Shown here: one piece after another, positions 1-11,600 of the stretch
How the letters are laid out: every line of letters starts with the position of its first letter
Position numbering within the stretch: the first letter of the stretch is position 1
Translations under genes and position numbers: made by a program
Notes under the pieces: model-generated
Seen by the model: the letters and a program-made list of their open reading frames with translations, nothing else
What the model was told of the DNA's origin: nothing
Databases searched by the model: none
Source of the DNA: Prosapia bicincta
Lineage: Eukaryota > Arthropoda > Insecta > Hemiptera > Cercopidae
Direction: 5' to 3'
Assembly: GCA_036971475.1 (NCBI GenBank)
Contig: JBAIZL010000006.1
Coordinates: forward strand, 12,305,205 to 12,369,204
Length of the DNA stretch: 64,000 nt

Positions 1-897
1 ATTCATAAAGGAATGAGCTATTGTTCATCTTAGTAACATCTAAGTCCAAATATATTAGTAATAAAAATATGGTTTACCATTCAACAATATAATTTTGTAT
101 ACAATAAATATTTTAAACACAGAAAAGTTTTAAAATCTAGTGCGATCTGAATTATTAATATCAGTGTTTATGTTGTTCTAAATAACTAAATAGAAACCCT
201 GAAGGTGGATGTAGAGAAAAAGCTATATAGAAAAATAGGTTGAATATAAGCCCTAATATGAGTTTATAAATGACTTTGAAATTCTGAAGTTCTTAGTTAT
301 TTGTCAACTTAAAGATCTTGGAAACAATAGTTTAGGATGTGGAGATTTTAATGCCAATAGTAATTGTATATACTGGTGGAAACAACAACGCCAACAGTTT
401 GGTCTGTATGAAACCTAACTTGTAAAGCCTATGTCAACATTTTAAATTGAATTTTATAACGGTTGTTAAATGTTATTCAAATATATTCAAATCTTGCTTA
501 ATAAAGTTAATAAAGTATCAAGTATAGGTTGCTTTTGGCTTCTTTCCAATTATATTCAATTGAGAGTTTTATTGAATAGCTAGTTGGCAAGCCATTGACA
601 AACATTTAACAAAGAGCGAAAATAACGGTGGTATCCTAGACATAAAAAAATAAATCAGACCCAACCATTTTTTAAATCTATATATAATGTTTGAAGGGGC
701 AACTGAATACTGTAAAAATTTGTTTTATACGTTCAGTTTGCATAACGTGATATAAGTATATTATTGTAATATCTCTTCATTTGAATTAGTATCATTCATC
801 ATTGCTTAAAATATGTATTTTAGAGGGTTAACTTATTGGGGGACAATGTTTTCCAACCTGAAGCACTTATATAGGGGTCGCCGTTACTCTAAAGATA
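1..897. repeat. Segmental duplication A1, block alpha (left part)
   Basis: This AT-rich non-coding stretch aligns collinearly with 26923-27715. Shared stretches include the text around 536-570 (about 27366-27396), the 'ggtggtatcctag' region near 630 (about 27460) and the 'cctgaagc.cttata' region near 859 (about 27687). Divergence is substantial, roughly 15-20% by eye, with small indels. No coding potential is visible. The block continues at 2171 after a mariner insertion. Confidence 0.75.
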
Positions 898-900
898 TTA

Positions 901-930
901 CGAGTGGTATTCATAAAGTAAGAACCGTTT
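901..930. repeat. Candidate mariner 3' terminal inverted repeat
   Basis: The sequence starts with CGAG immediately after a TA dinucleotide and lies about 70 bp beyond the transposase stop codon, where a mariner terminal repeat is expected. No inverted partner is visible at the other end, so this is based on position and general resemblance only. Confidence 0.45.
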
Positions 931-1001
931 AAAAATTAAAAAAAAAAACAAAAAGAAATTTGCAAAAACGTATGTTATTTTTGGAAACTATATACTTTTA
1001 T

Positions 1002-2047
1002 CTATTTTTCTACATAGTTTCCAAGTTTTTGTGAACACTTATCATATCGCACAACTAAATTTTGGAAACCTTCTTCATAAAAACTTGCCGCCTGCTGTGA
1101 TAACCAAGAATTCACGACCGTTTTTAAATCTTCGTCAACGTCATGCCGCCCAAGTGATGTTTCAGATGACGGAAGAAATGAAAGTCGCTCGGCGCAAGGT
1201 CAGGGCTGTATGGTGGGTGGTCCCATCCAAAAGAGTCCAATGCAGCTCGGGTCTGATTGGCAGTGTGAGGCCTTGCATTTTCGTGCAGAAACAAAATTCC
1301 TTTTGTGAGCATGCCACGTCTCTTGTTTTGTATCGCTCTGCGCAGCTTCCTCAGAGTTTGGCAGTAGGCTTCTGCATTTATTGTCGTTCCTCGTTCCATA
1401 AAGTCGACCAGCAAAACACCATGTCTATCCCAAAACACGTACGCCATGATCTTGCTCTGTGTCAAAGTCTGTTTGGCTTTGACCTTTACGGGAGATTAAG
1501 TGTGTCTCCATTCCATGCTTTGTTGTTTCGATTAGGGAGTGAAATGCGAAACCCACGTTTCATCTCCAGTTACGATCCTACTCAGAATGGCGTCACTATT
1601 TTCGTCATAGCGTGTCAGAAAATTTAAGGAACTCTCGAGTCTCTTGTGTTTGTTCTCCTCTGTCAGGAGTTTAGGGACCCAACGCGAGCACAGTTTCTTA
1701 AAGTTTAATTTTTTATGAACTATTTTGTAATTCACAAACCTCGAAACTTCCGGAAATTCGTGTGAGAGATTAATGATCGTGAAGCTTCTGTTGTCACGAA
1801 TTTTTGCTTCAATTGAAGCCAGCAAATCGTCTGACATTAGAGATGGACGACCATAGATGACAATGTCATGGACATTGTCGCGGCCATCTTTGAGGTCTCG
1901 AACCCACTTACGCACTTTTCCTTCACACATGGCATTAGGACCGTAAACTTTAGAAATTTGTCGGTGAATTTCTGCAGCAAACATATTTCTTGCCGACAAA
2001 AACCGTATAACTTCGCAAGGGGCGGGCGATTCGATAATCTTGACCAT
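1002..2047 (-). pseudogene. mariner transposase pseudogene (DD34D family)
   Basis: This encodes a degraded cut-and-paste transposase of about 348 codons, the usual mariner length. The start was chosen at 2045-2047. The N-terminal helix-turn-helix half covers about residues 1-110, and the mariner linker motif WVPKLL follows at about 1660-1680. The catalytic signature is recognisable: TGDETW with the first Asp near residue 162 (codon about 1562-1564), then HENARPHT, then PYSPDLAPSD. It is inactive. Two in-frame stops follow the first Asp (about 1508-1531), and a one-base deletion near 1137 shifts the C-terminal 45 or so residues, which remain readable to a TAG at 1002-1004. The second catalytic Asp is Glu (HEN instead of the usual HDN). 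The spacing to the third Asp is 31 rather than 34 residues, consistent with a 9-nt in-frame deletion. The plus-strand frame at 1031-1627 is its antisense shadow. Confidence 0.92.
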
Positions 2048-2170
2048 TTTGCAAGCACCGAACACAGCGCACAGGTTAGCTAAGCAGTTGTAACTGAGCG
2101 TAGTTGTTGTCAAGGCACGCCGGGACGCGACAGAAGCGCTCGTTTAGGTGTGCACGCGAAATATGAGGGA

Positions 2171-2605
2171 ATATAAACAAACTACCCTTAGTTTAGTAAT
2201 ACGCTTAGTGGATCTAAAATATTTATTTCTTATAAATCAATCAGCTGTGTTAGTAATGAAATGATTATTTAAAGGCTTTTTTTATTAATAACTATTGTGA
2301 TGGTTGGTCATTAATGTTATTCACTCTGTTGGCCAATAGGTTCAATTGTGGATACGTCCTTGATGCCCATAAAACTATATAATGATTTAGCATTAAGCGA
2401 TTTTCATACTAGGAGGCGCAAAATGGAATCACTTGAAAGCTTTTGTGAATAATTCTCGATATTCTGTTTTTAGACTAACCAAAAGGTTAATTCAAGTGAC
2501 AGACTTGCATTCCAACTGATTCCTTCCATCAGCGAATAGTTTCAACTTGTTTTTTTTTTTTATGTACGTTTTCAAATAGACATCGTCTGTAGCTGTATAT
2601 TGATT
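2171..2605. repeat. Segmental duplication A1, block alpha (right part)
   Basis: This continues the block interrupted by mariner and aligns with about 27750-28127. Matching landmarks are 'actaggagg.g.aa.atggaatcactt' near 2410 (27937), 'ccttccatcagcgaatagtt' near 2522 (28050) and a poly-T tract at about 2551 (28079). Similarity fades after about 2605. It is non-coding. Confidence 0.75.
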
Positions 2606-3029
2606 TTAATGATGAAAGAAAATAGGGTAATTTAACATAATTTTACACTAATTCATTTCTCTTGTTTTTATCAATGTGCAGGCAATATTTAGCATTATAT
2701 AAAAAAGTAAACAAAATTGTTTACATATATTTAATTTATATAATGAATTTAATACTTATTTCTAGAAACAAAATTTAAGACTTTATTTTGAATTTAACAG
2801 TATATTATATTTGGATTTTTTCCATAAATTTTAAATCTGGAATTAATTTACCTTAGGTGTAAATATAAGGTTCTGTGATATTAATAACGATTTACATATT
2901 TCAAAATCACCTACTACTATTACATTGCATGCAATTGGATGAAATAAAATTCTAAATTATTCAAACTTTTTTCATAATTATTTTCTCTCTTTATATTATT
3001 GAAAATAACCAAGTTTATAGTTGATTCCA
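2606..3029. other. AT-rich sequence without recognised features
   Basis: Very AT-rich single-copy-looking DNA. No open frame, RNA gene or repeat structure was recognised here. Confidence 0.6.
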
Positions 3030-4020
3030 CTCTAATAAATTTAAATGATTATTCTTTCGTTGGTTCCTCCCTGATTAAGCTGGTCTAGAGAGTTTAAAAT
3101 GAAATTTGAATAATATACAAAGTAATACTTTTCCCTTTTGGAAAACTGACTTTATACATTTAATTTTATCTATTTTACACAATTCGATATAACATATTAG
3201 AAAAATGTTTTACTTCTTTAAATACAATTTGACAAGTTTACTAAAATTGAAGTCATTGTTTATTTCGTTATCAATAAAATTTTAAATTAGTAATTTCTAA
3301 AAAGTTTATTAAAATTTTAACTGATAAATGTGTCTTTAAAAAATGACTTGATAAAGTTGTCACTTCCTGTCATTCCCAGTTCCTGGTCCTTGGATCCTGT
3401 TAAATCCGATGTCTTCTTTCTTCTCTCTGGATACATTCGAATTCTCGGACAGCGAAACGTTAGTAAGTCGTAGCGATTGGGGTGCATTTTTACGAAATGG
3501 TAGTACCGATTGCCGAAAACCGATTTGTAACTGGCGTTATAAAAATTACGATAGAAAAGTTCCTGTTGACGCTAACTGGTCCGTAACAGCTGAAAACTCA
3601 TTTTCTTCGGCACCTCTTGAGATTATAGTTTTTAGGACTTCTCGACGTAGCCGTGCGTTACCTTTTATATTAACCTCATCGTAACTTAGACCTCCAGCCG
3701 CTTGGTCATACGACTTTTTCGGTTTGTTTTCTCGTCGATGCCTGTTTCTCGGCTCTCGAATAATCTTGCCTGAGGGCCCATTATCGAATTCTAAATACTC
3801 ATTTTATTTAAGTTTGCTCTAATGTTACTCTTAATAAGGTTGTATGGTTTATTATTGCACTATTGATTTTTTTACAATTTACTCGTTGTTTAGAAATGTC
3901 AATGGTGGTTGTAGTTGTTTTGGTTCACTAGCTAGTATATGTTAGTTGTTTATGCACTTAATTGTCGGCACTACACACCCGTTTGGTCAAATTTAATAGT
4001 TAATTACAATGTTTTATTAG
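3030..4020. repeat. Duplicated block beta, copy 1, with GC-richer island
   Basis: AT-rich flanks surround a GC-richer core at 3360-3790. A related arrangement lies at about 11600-12420: the flanks share 'gaagtcattgttta' (3250 and 11614) and an 'aatgacttg' entry into the core, and both copies run into a (TG)n/(TA)n microsatellite. The cores share only short matches such as 'tcctggtcc'. A 91-codon frame (3409-3684) in the core has no recognisable domain and no counterpart in copy 2, so I do not call a gene. The island could be an old mobile-element remnant. Confidence 0.5.
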
Positions 4021-4146
4021 TAAATATAAAATATTGACCTTTCACTCTGTATTATATGCTTTGCTTTACTTAAATTTTATTATGAAAATTTCTACATTTC
4101 CTACTTTCAATTTACTTTGTGAAATTCAAATTTATATTTTTTTTAT

Positions 4147-4402
<256 letters not shown>

Positions 4403-4735
4403 AATTTTATCTTTTCGTTTTGCTTTAAATTTTTGTAGCTAACACGATAAACACAAAATCATTGATTATACTAAAACTCGAACCTAATGCATTTCATTTT
4501 TATGCCACAAATGAGGCTGAAATATCAAACTAATATCGGCAGTAAATAAAAATATCAAGATTTTTACCTTTGGCGTTTTAGATACAATTAATTTCATCCT
4601 CTTTTTAATGGAAAATTGTGAGTATTTCTTTTACATTTTCTAGTTTTCAAATGAGATTGTTTTTTAAAAAGGAGTTTTAAACAAAATTAAATGAATATTT
4701 TCTCTTTCCTGGAAAATTAAATTAGTCGGACGTTA
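4403..4735. other. AT-rich sequence without recognised features
   Basis: I see no coding, RNA or repeat structure beyond base composition. Confidence 0.55.
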
Positions 4736-5684
4736 AGACCATTTTTTGTTGACTGATAGAATTGCCAAAACATTTCTAATAAATGAATGGTGGTTTAGGG
4801 CTCGGGAGCGCACTTACAAAAATGCAACATTTATAGCCACGGCTACAGAAATTTAAATTCTAAAAAACAGGTTTTTTCGTAATTAGAATTTCCGGGTTAT
4901 TATAATATGATGAGGAACAATACAGGCCTTTTACTCTTAATACCAAAATATGAACTACAAGTAAGAAGTTAGAGCCAATTGTTTTACGAAATCTACAAAA
5001 GTAGTCAACGAAAATTGCAAAAAAAATATGAATTTATAGATATCTTATTCAGTTAGTGGATCTTCATCAGAAGCGTGTATTTATGAAAGACTAATAGTTA
5101 TTACAGTTAATAGGAAAATAGTGTAAAAACTAAAAACATTTATTAGTTATTTATTAAATACATAAGATTTTAAGAAATTGAATTCTAACCAGTTCTAGAA
5201 AATGTAACAGACGCGTCTACGACAGTTTTAATTTTACAAATTTCGCTAAAGATACGTAACACATATCTTATTGTTATCGTTATAGAGAATTATTTCTATT
5301 GAATCTTCGGAGAATAAATAAATTAAAATATTTATTAACCAATCAAAACTACCTAATAATAACGTTTTTCCTGAACTATGTTTAGTAAATATTGCAACAT
5401 AACCTACGTTTTAAAATAATTGTTTTACATCATAACCTATAACATAACATCAGCCGATTAATGAAATTATAGGTAATCTTTTATTTCAATTTTAGGGGAC
5501 TTCAAGGTGACGGGAATTATACTAAACGAATATTGTATGTTTACATCAATAGGGTTTTGTGGTTGTCGCTATAGATCTGAAACTAACGTTTTATGTAAAT
5601 AATTATAGAATGCAATACATGATTACATATTCACAAATTTGGATGTAGTATGTGGCCATAATAGGATTGGATATAAACCGAATA

Positions 5685-5785
5685 AAATAGAATTGCAAAT
5701 GGCTTTACAAGGTGTGGCTTACAAAACAGGGTCATCAATTACTTGGCTAACAAATGCATTGCATGAATCCGTTGCAACTATACTT
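5685..5785 (+). repeat. Conserved roughly 100-bp block, copy 1 of 3
   Basis: Three copies occur: here, at about 33658-33758 and at about 50668-50758. Each contains 'tgcaaatggc.tta.aagg' followed by an ACxxxGTCATC core and 'atgcat.gcatgaatccgtt'. Conservation is higher than in the surrounding duplicated DNA. Here it lies in a 68-codon frame (5639-5845), but frames are broken in the other copies, so coding is unlikely. Function unknown. Confidence 0.6.
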
Positions 5786-6133
5786 CCAAGAGGTTGTCCG
5801 ATACAGTACCAAAGCTTTAACAATTGCATTTCACTAAACCAGTAACTCGACACGTTATGATATTATACAGCTACATTGACTTCACATTATAAATCAAAGT
5901 TAGTTCAATTGCTAGTTCTATAGACTTTTAATGTATTTTGTATGATGTTTGAATAATTTTCGTAAAATATATTTTAATAGTCTTTTCATATAAAAACAAT
6001 AATAATTATCACTTCTGATTTTAAATACCTTGAGTATATTACTATAAAAAACAGAGAAAAATAGTCACAAACTGCTCTCTAAATATACTGTTTTGTATTT
6101 AGTGTTATATAAATGCATCATTTTATATAGTAG

Positions 6134-6148
<15 letters not shown>

Positions 6149-6187
<39 letters not shown>

Positions 6188-6234
6188 CATGCACCACCTA
6201 TATAATTACTATATCTTTATATCTATACGTATTG

Positions 6235-6281
<47 letters not shown>
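6149..6281. repeat. Two (TA)n tracts flanking a short unique spacer
   Basis: An A-run leads into (TA)n at 6149-6186, followed by about 50 bp of spacer and a second (TA)n at 6235-6281. The corresponding place in the paralogous segment (34140-34415) carries a PLE-derived insertion. Confidence 0.9.
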
Positions 6282-6283
<2 letters not shown>

Positions 6284-6759
6284 CCTATACTAAAACACTT
6301 AGGTATGGATTAGTGGATCAGTTGACATTGTGTTCTAATGATTCATATATCATTTTTTAATATGTTGGAATTAAATGAAGGCTGTTTTGATAGTAATATT
6401 TAATGAAATACGGTGAATGATCTATGAGAACCAAATGTCTTTCTCCTGCCTGAAAAATTATGCATAAAGTTTGATTCATATAAACAATAACGTAAATTCT
6501 CAGACAGTCTGAATATATTCAATACTTTAGTAGGGTCTACTATTTTAAGAAAAAACAACAAATGTTCTAATTTTAAAATCTTGTTATATTTTTCATAGTT
6601 ATTATTACAATGACCATTGTGATAGAAACATTGATTTTACGAATTGAGTTTATGCATCCGACCTACCGTTGGGAATTGTTTCCTTATCGATATTACCTAG
6701 AAATTATGTATCTACAAATTTTAAAAACATCCATCGTCCTTTTTTTTAATTCAGGGCGA

Positions 6760-6791
6760 TGTGTATGTGTGTGTGTGTGTCTGAGAGTGTG

Positions 6792-6873
<82 letters not shown>
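6760..6873. repeat. (TG)n microsatellite
   Basis: About 57 TG units with a few interruptions near the 5' end. Confidence 0.97.
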
Positions 6874-6874
<1 letters not shown>

Positions 6875-6945
6875 TTAAACATCTATTTGATATTTTTAAT
6901 ATAAGGATTGTGATTCGTGTTTTTATATTTGAATACTATAAAAAA

Positions 6946-7250
6946 TGATTTTTAACTTCATAAAGTAAAGACGATAATAAGAATGATCCCACTTTGGACT
7001 TCAAATAAATTCTATATCGTAATTTTCAATATAATTTTTTAATATTTCTTATAAACGTGTCAAATAAAAACTAATTACGGTAGTTACTCAGTAACCGTTT
7101 GTCAAAAATTAGTTCCACCTTCATGAAGTAAAGAACATAATAAGAATGGTCCCTCTTTTGACTGAAACAAAATCTATATCGTAATTTACAATATATTTAT
7201 TTTATAATTTTTAATATCGTGTATTAAAACTTACCAAGGCATTTATTTAG
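6946..7250. repeat. Local tandem duplication, period about 164 bp
   Basis: The segment starting near 6946 ('aacttcataaagtaaag') recurs near 7118 ('accttcatgaagtaaag'). Both continue through 'aataagaatg.tccc' and 'tctatatcgtaattt.caata'. Diverged and non-coding. Confidence 0.7.
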
Positions 7251-7605
7251 TATAATGTTTAATCAATATTCAGTGCTAAGTGTATGTTACGTGCGATACA
7301 TTAATTTAGATTTTTATTTAATATGCGGTATAAATCTGTGAAACTTTCAGTGTAAAAAACGTAGTTTGTTTTTGAAAAAAAGGTTATGTATTCCATAGCT
7401 TAGTTATCGTCACTGTTACCCACTTTCTCTGTCGATGGAGCGCTTCACAGGATCTAAATAGCGAATGATTCCTTCCATACCATTGATCTTGCTAGACTTT
7501 GTCTCAATAACACTCACTACTCATTTAAGGGAAGGTTTTATTGGCAAATTGATGGGCCCCTATAGGATTATCTCTTCATCCAGTTATAAGCAATATTGTT
7601 TTGAA

Positions 7606-7866
7606 CTACAAAGGAATCTTTAGCATCACTTCCTGAATAATGCGTCTTTCCTGCCTTGGATTGGTTACATGGATAATATGGTTGTGGTTTCGCGACATCG
7701 CAATACAGAACTTGACAGGTACCTCACATAACACAACTCCATAGATTCGTAGCTTCATGTAATTAGGAGACATCAAATTTTGGCGTTTCCTGTCTTCTTG
7801 TTTAGCAAGTGCAAGAATAATTGTTTCCAACATTCTGCTCAAGGAAAAACCGTCTTGCACTATCAC
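7606..7866 (-). CDS. Unrecognised 86-codon open frame, doubtful
   Basis: This is one of the few long frames here not made of repeat DNA. The predicted protein is basic, with several Arg/Lys clusters, two His near HNHIIH, and no signal peptide, membrane segment or domain that I recognise. It sits in a patch slightly richer in GC than its surroundings (7380-7870). No promoter, polyadenylation signal or convincing splice sites were identified. It lies in the segment absent from the paralogous A2 copy, so a mobile-element or captured-gene remnant is as likely as a gene. Confidence 0.2.
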   Translation of the reverse strand: MIVQDGFSLSRMLETIILALAKQEDRKRQNLMSPNYMKLRIYGVVLCEVPVKFCIAMSRNHNHIIHVTNPRQERRIIQEVMLKIPL

Positions 7867-8700
7867 TATTAAATGTTGAGTCTCACAACAGACCTAAAAA
7901 ATTTCCACGATAATTTGATTTATAAAATAAATTAAATTACATCAATTTTAAAACACTCATCTTCTATATTTTGCAATCGATACGTTATATAGACCATTAC
8001 ATGTGGAAATAAATAACAGTATTGTTATTTCCCTAATTGTTCGAGTGCTTTACATTTATACAACTCATTTTTTTTAATTATGCAATTTTTATTTCTATTT
8101 CGTTTGTTATAACTTTGTTTTATACCTTTTCTACAAATTATATTTATTCCATTAATTGTTATAGTTTTATGTACTGTATATAAGAACATACAAAATGGGA
8201 CATACAAACAAAAAGGAGTTCTCTATAAATGATTTTCACCTTTTTATTATTCATTGTAAATGTAAATGCAAATATTTTTCTAGAATTATGTAAATCTTTT
8301 AAAAAGATTAAAACCAATTTTGTTATGATTCTGTCGAAACTAGCTATTTTCATCAGGTTATTATTCTTTCTAAGTAGAAAAGTGAAATTTTAATTTCTTC
8401 ATACAATTTTTATTTAATCCTAAAGCTTTAAGCCGTAAACAATGAACATAGGAAACTAATGCAAATTACTGATTGAGCTAAATACTCTTTTCCTTATTCC
8501 ATAATTCGGCGTACAAATATATTCACCGTGGGAAAGCCAAATTTTCAGGTAATTCAAGAAATCGTTTCGTAAGGGAAGTAATGGTAATAAATAAGAAATT
8601 CGTAAAGCTAAATCACCCATTTAGGCAAATGGGTTTTTTTAATATTTTGCAAACAAAGTATTTGGAGACAATTTGTCTAAAATAGTGAACAAAATGTACG

Positions 8701-8705
<5 letters not shown>

Positions 8706-8752
<47 letters not shown>
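8706..8752. repeat. (TA)n microsatellite
   Basis: About 23 uninterrupted TA units. Confidence 0.97.
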
Positions 8753-8755
<3 letters not shown>

Positions 8756-8915
8756 ATCTGTATACTATGGTTTACAATATGTTAAACACAAATACGTTAT
8801 TGTTCAAAAGAGATATGGAATTAGTTTACAGTATTTATATACTGAACCTTATTGATTGATATTAATTGACGTTACTTAAAATCAATTGCGCCTCTTGATT
8901 GGTAAATTTAATTAT

Positions 8916-9005
8916 TATAGCTGTGAAATATATTTTACTCTATTATTATTTATTTGCTTAAATAATGCACTTATAGATTACACACAGACACTCACACACA
9001 CACAA

Positions 9006-9074
<69 letters not shown>

Positions 9075-9354
9075 GGGACAATAAAGATATGAAGCGTATA
9101 ATGAAAATAGTAAATGTTCCTAGTGGATATATAAAATTTAAAACCTAAATTATAACTTTAAATAAATACCTTGTATAGAAATTCGTTGCTATTTGCGTAG
9201 AGAAATGAAACGTAATTTTAATCATTACACATTTGGCTTATGATAAAAGAATTTTATGGTTTTATGTAAATTGGACGACATGATAAATGAAAATTTGGCA
9301 GAGAACATAAGTCAAATTATTATATTTTGAAATTACATAGAAATGTAACTAGTA

Positions 9355-9360
<6 letters not shown>
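8916..9360. repeat. Segmental duplication A1, block epsilon
   Basis: Aligns with 34680-35076. Shared text includes 'tagtaaatgttcct' (9108 and 34840), 'ttggacgacatgataaatg' (9271 and 34988) and 'agctctacac' at the end, where both copies run into (CA)n. It contains a (CA)n(TA)n tract at 8979-9070; the paralogue has (TA)n at the same place (34727-34793). Confidence 0.8.
8979..9070. repeat. (CA)n-(TA)n microsatellite
   Basis: A short imperfect CA tract followed by about 32 TA units. Confidence 0.95.
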
Positions 9361-9622
<262 letters not shown>

Positions 9623-9639
9623 CAAGTAAACAAATACGT

Positions 9640-10060
9640 ATTTCTTAATGAGGCATTTTTTTAAAAATATTCTTGAATCAGTGAATTCAAGATGATTACA
9701 TCAAGAATCTTTTATATTTATTGTAATTGCATATTATATTCTACCGTTTGATTATTCCAGTACTTTAAATAGTGTCAATTGTATACAAATAAATATTCCT
9801 TAATATTAAATTTATTGGTTGTTACAACAGTGTGAAATTTGATTTAAAAGCAAAATATAAAATATATATATCCTTTTTACATTGATTAGACACAGTTACA
9901 TATTGAATCATCGGTGCAGTTGGTTAGTTGTATCTATATTATATTTAAAAAAATGAAAATTTATATTATAAGATGTTTCGGAACTAGAAATAAGCTATAT
10001 CTTAATTTCTGTTTTTCTACCTCAATGAAATATACGAGTTACCTTTTCATTCTATTAATA
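9640..10060. repeat. Duplicated block theta, copy 1
   Basis: The part from about 9755 resembles about 12740-13030. Both contain 'agtgtcaatt.tgtacaaa.aaata', then 'tttttacattgatta..cacagttacatatt', then 'tgtgcagtt' or 'ggtgcagtt'. Non-coding. Together with the two beta copies this indicates nested duplications inside A1. Confidence 0.6.
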
Positions 10061-10067
10061 TAACTAT

Positions 10068-10178
<111 letters not shown>

Positions 10179-10210
10179 TAACGGTTTGAATCACCGTTCA
10201 TATAAATCAC

Positions 10211-10817
10211 TGTTCATATAAATGTTGTTTCTTTCCAGCTGACTATTTTACTGACATGTGTGACTATATACAGATCCAACAAACCTGCCAACCATCTTAG
10301 GGGAGGTGATACAAACGTTAAGGTAGAAGTCAGCGTTAATAGGCTTGCATTTGGGCGTGGTACATTACGCGGGAACACAAGACAAATTTTAGGGATCTTA
10401 ACACGGTACACAAAACGGTGTGAGCAGCAGATATATAAATAGATAAAAAATAGGTAATTGCCAACAGCAAACACAGAAGCGTGGGGCAGGGGGAGGACGT
10501 TGCAACACACACACACACTGCAACCCCCCCCCCTCTCATTGCTCCGCTTCGGGTTTTGTTGTTGGCACAATTACAATTATATTATATATTTATATATCTG
10601 CTGCTTAAACTGTTTTGTGTACCGTGTTAAAATCCCTAAAATTTGTCCTGTGTTGCCGCCTAATATACCACGCCCAAATGCAAGCCTATTCCCGCTAACT
10701 TTTACCTTAACGTTTGTATGACCTCCCCTAAGATGGTTGGCAGGTTTGTTGGGTCTGTATATAGTCACACATGTCAGTAAAATAAAAAACTGGAAAGAAA
10801 CAACATTTATATGAACA
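10211..10817. mobile_element. 607-bp foldback (long-hairpin) non-autonomous element
   Basis: Almost the whole element is one inverted repeat. The left arm (10211-10475) begins 'tgttcatataaatgttgttt' and the right arm (10553-10817) ends with its reverse complement; both contain 'ccaaccatctta.gggaggt' or its complement. The inner loop also folds ('gaagcg' against 'cgcttc') around a short (CA)n and a poly-C run. Arms match at roughly 90% by eye. Several 60-120 codon frames inside are products of the two arms and differ between them, so no protein is called. The shape resembles foldback or MITE-type elements. No target-site duplication is clear. Confidence 0.75.
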
Positions 10818-11600
10818 CAACGTTTTCAAAGAATCTTACCACATCATGAGATCTGTTGGCACAGCAAGGGGACGTGCAAAATATGACCTTGTTTAAGATA
10901 CCTATTTTAAAAGCCTCCTGTGTTATTTAAACATGATCTGCCAGGAGACATCGTCTCTGGGCTTCAATACAAAAAACAAATAATTTTTAGAATAGCTCAA
11001 TAAAATTGTTCTCAGGAGAGAACTCGTTTGAAGAAACATTAGGTTCTGAATTTTACATATTTATTAATTTATGAGATTTAATTAAAACTGTACTTTGATT
11101 TTATAATCATTAATTATCAGTTGGAAAAAACTATTGGTTGTTTTTATTGGTTGTTCCACACAGGATAAATTCAAATACTGTAAGCTTTTTTATAATGCAT
11201 TTAATTACTGATTTTAAACTAAAATTATTTTCTTTTCAAATAAAACACATTTAACTCTCTCTTTATCTTCACAAATTATTAATTAAAAGTTCGTTATTAT
11301 TAATATATTTAATTTCTACATTTCATATACAATTCATTAATTACATTTACACATTTTTAAACAAAATTATTTGCAAATTTGACATTATAAAAAATTGTAT
11401 CTTCTCATTTCAAGATTGAATTGGTAAATTCACATTTTATTATAAATAATTTTAAAATTTATATTATTCAATAAATCTGGTCTTCTTGAAAATGATTGGC
11501 TTATGGCCAAAACCACTTTGTAAATTTAATATTTATTATTCATCATGTAAACATTTTTGTTATACTAATTAATTTTATTACTTTTAAGATTTATTTAATT
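10818..11600. other. AT-rich sequence without recognised features
   Basis: I see no open frame or RNA gene here. The last 300 bp resemble the AT-rich flank of block beta. Confidence 0.5.

Larger units (their letters stand above)
898..2170 (-). mobile_element. mariner-type DNA transposon remnant
   Basis: A mariner transposase pseudogene (1002-2047) lies inside an insertion that interrupts duplicated block alpha; the paralogue at about 27715-27760 lacks it. The left end shows TA followed by 'cgagtggtattcataaag' at 899-918, which looks like a mariner terminal inverted repeat downstream of the transposase. I could not find the matching inverted copy near 2100-2170, so the promoter-proximal end appears eroded or deleted. 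Borders come from where similarity to the paralogue stops and are accurate to perhaps 20 bp. Confidence 0.8.
4736..6430. repeat. Segmental duplication A1, blocks gamma and delta
   Basis: Aligns collinearly with 32895-34630. Landmarks are 'tttagggctcg' (4794 and 32945), 'acagacgcgtctacgac' (5208 and 33344), the strongly conserved segment at 5690-5790 (33663-33760) and 'gaaatacggtgaatgatctatga' near 6405 (34592). The copies differ by microsatellite length and by a PLE insertion in the second copy at 34180-34360. Confidence 0.8.
6440..8915. other. Segment present in A1 but absent from A2
   Basis: Between blocks delta and epsilon the A1 copy has about 2.5 kb that is missing from A2, where the flanking blocks are nearly adjacent (34630-34680). 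It holds a (TG)n tract, a local tandem duplication (6946-7250), a GC-richer patch at 7380-7870 with an 86-codon frame, and a (TA)n tract. It is either an insertion in A1 or a deletion in A2. I see no terminal repeats that identify a transposon. Confidence 0.5.

Noticed and set aside
1031..1627. 198-codon plus-strand frame
   Set aside because: Antisense shadow of the mariner transposase, which has clear family motifs on the minus strand.
2048..2170. Second mariner terminal inverted repeat
   Set aside because: No sequence here is the reverse complement of the 901-930 end; I could only place the border from the paralogous empty site.
3409..3684. 91-codon frame in the GC-richer island
   Set aside because: No recognisable domain and not preserved in the second island at 11.7 kb; GC-richer DNA has longer frames by chance.
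10214..10768. Four frames of 60-118 codons
   Set aside because: They come from the two arms of the foldback element, and the arms do not encode the same protein.
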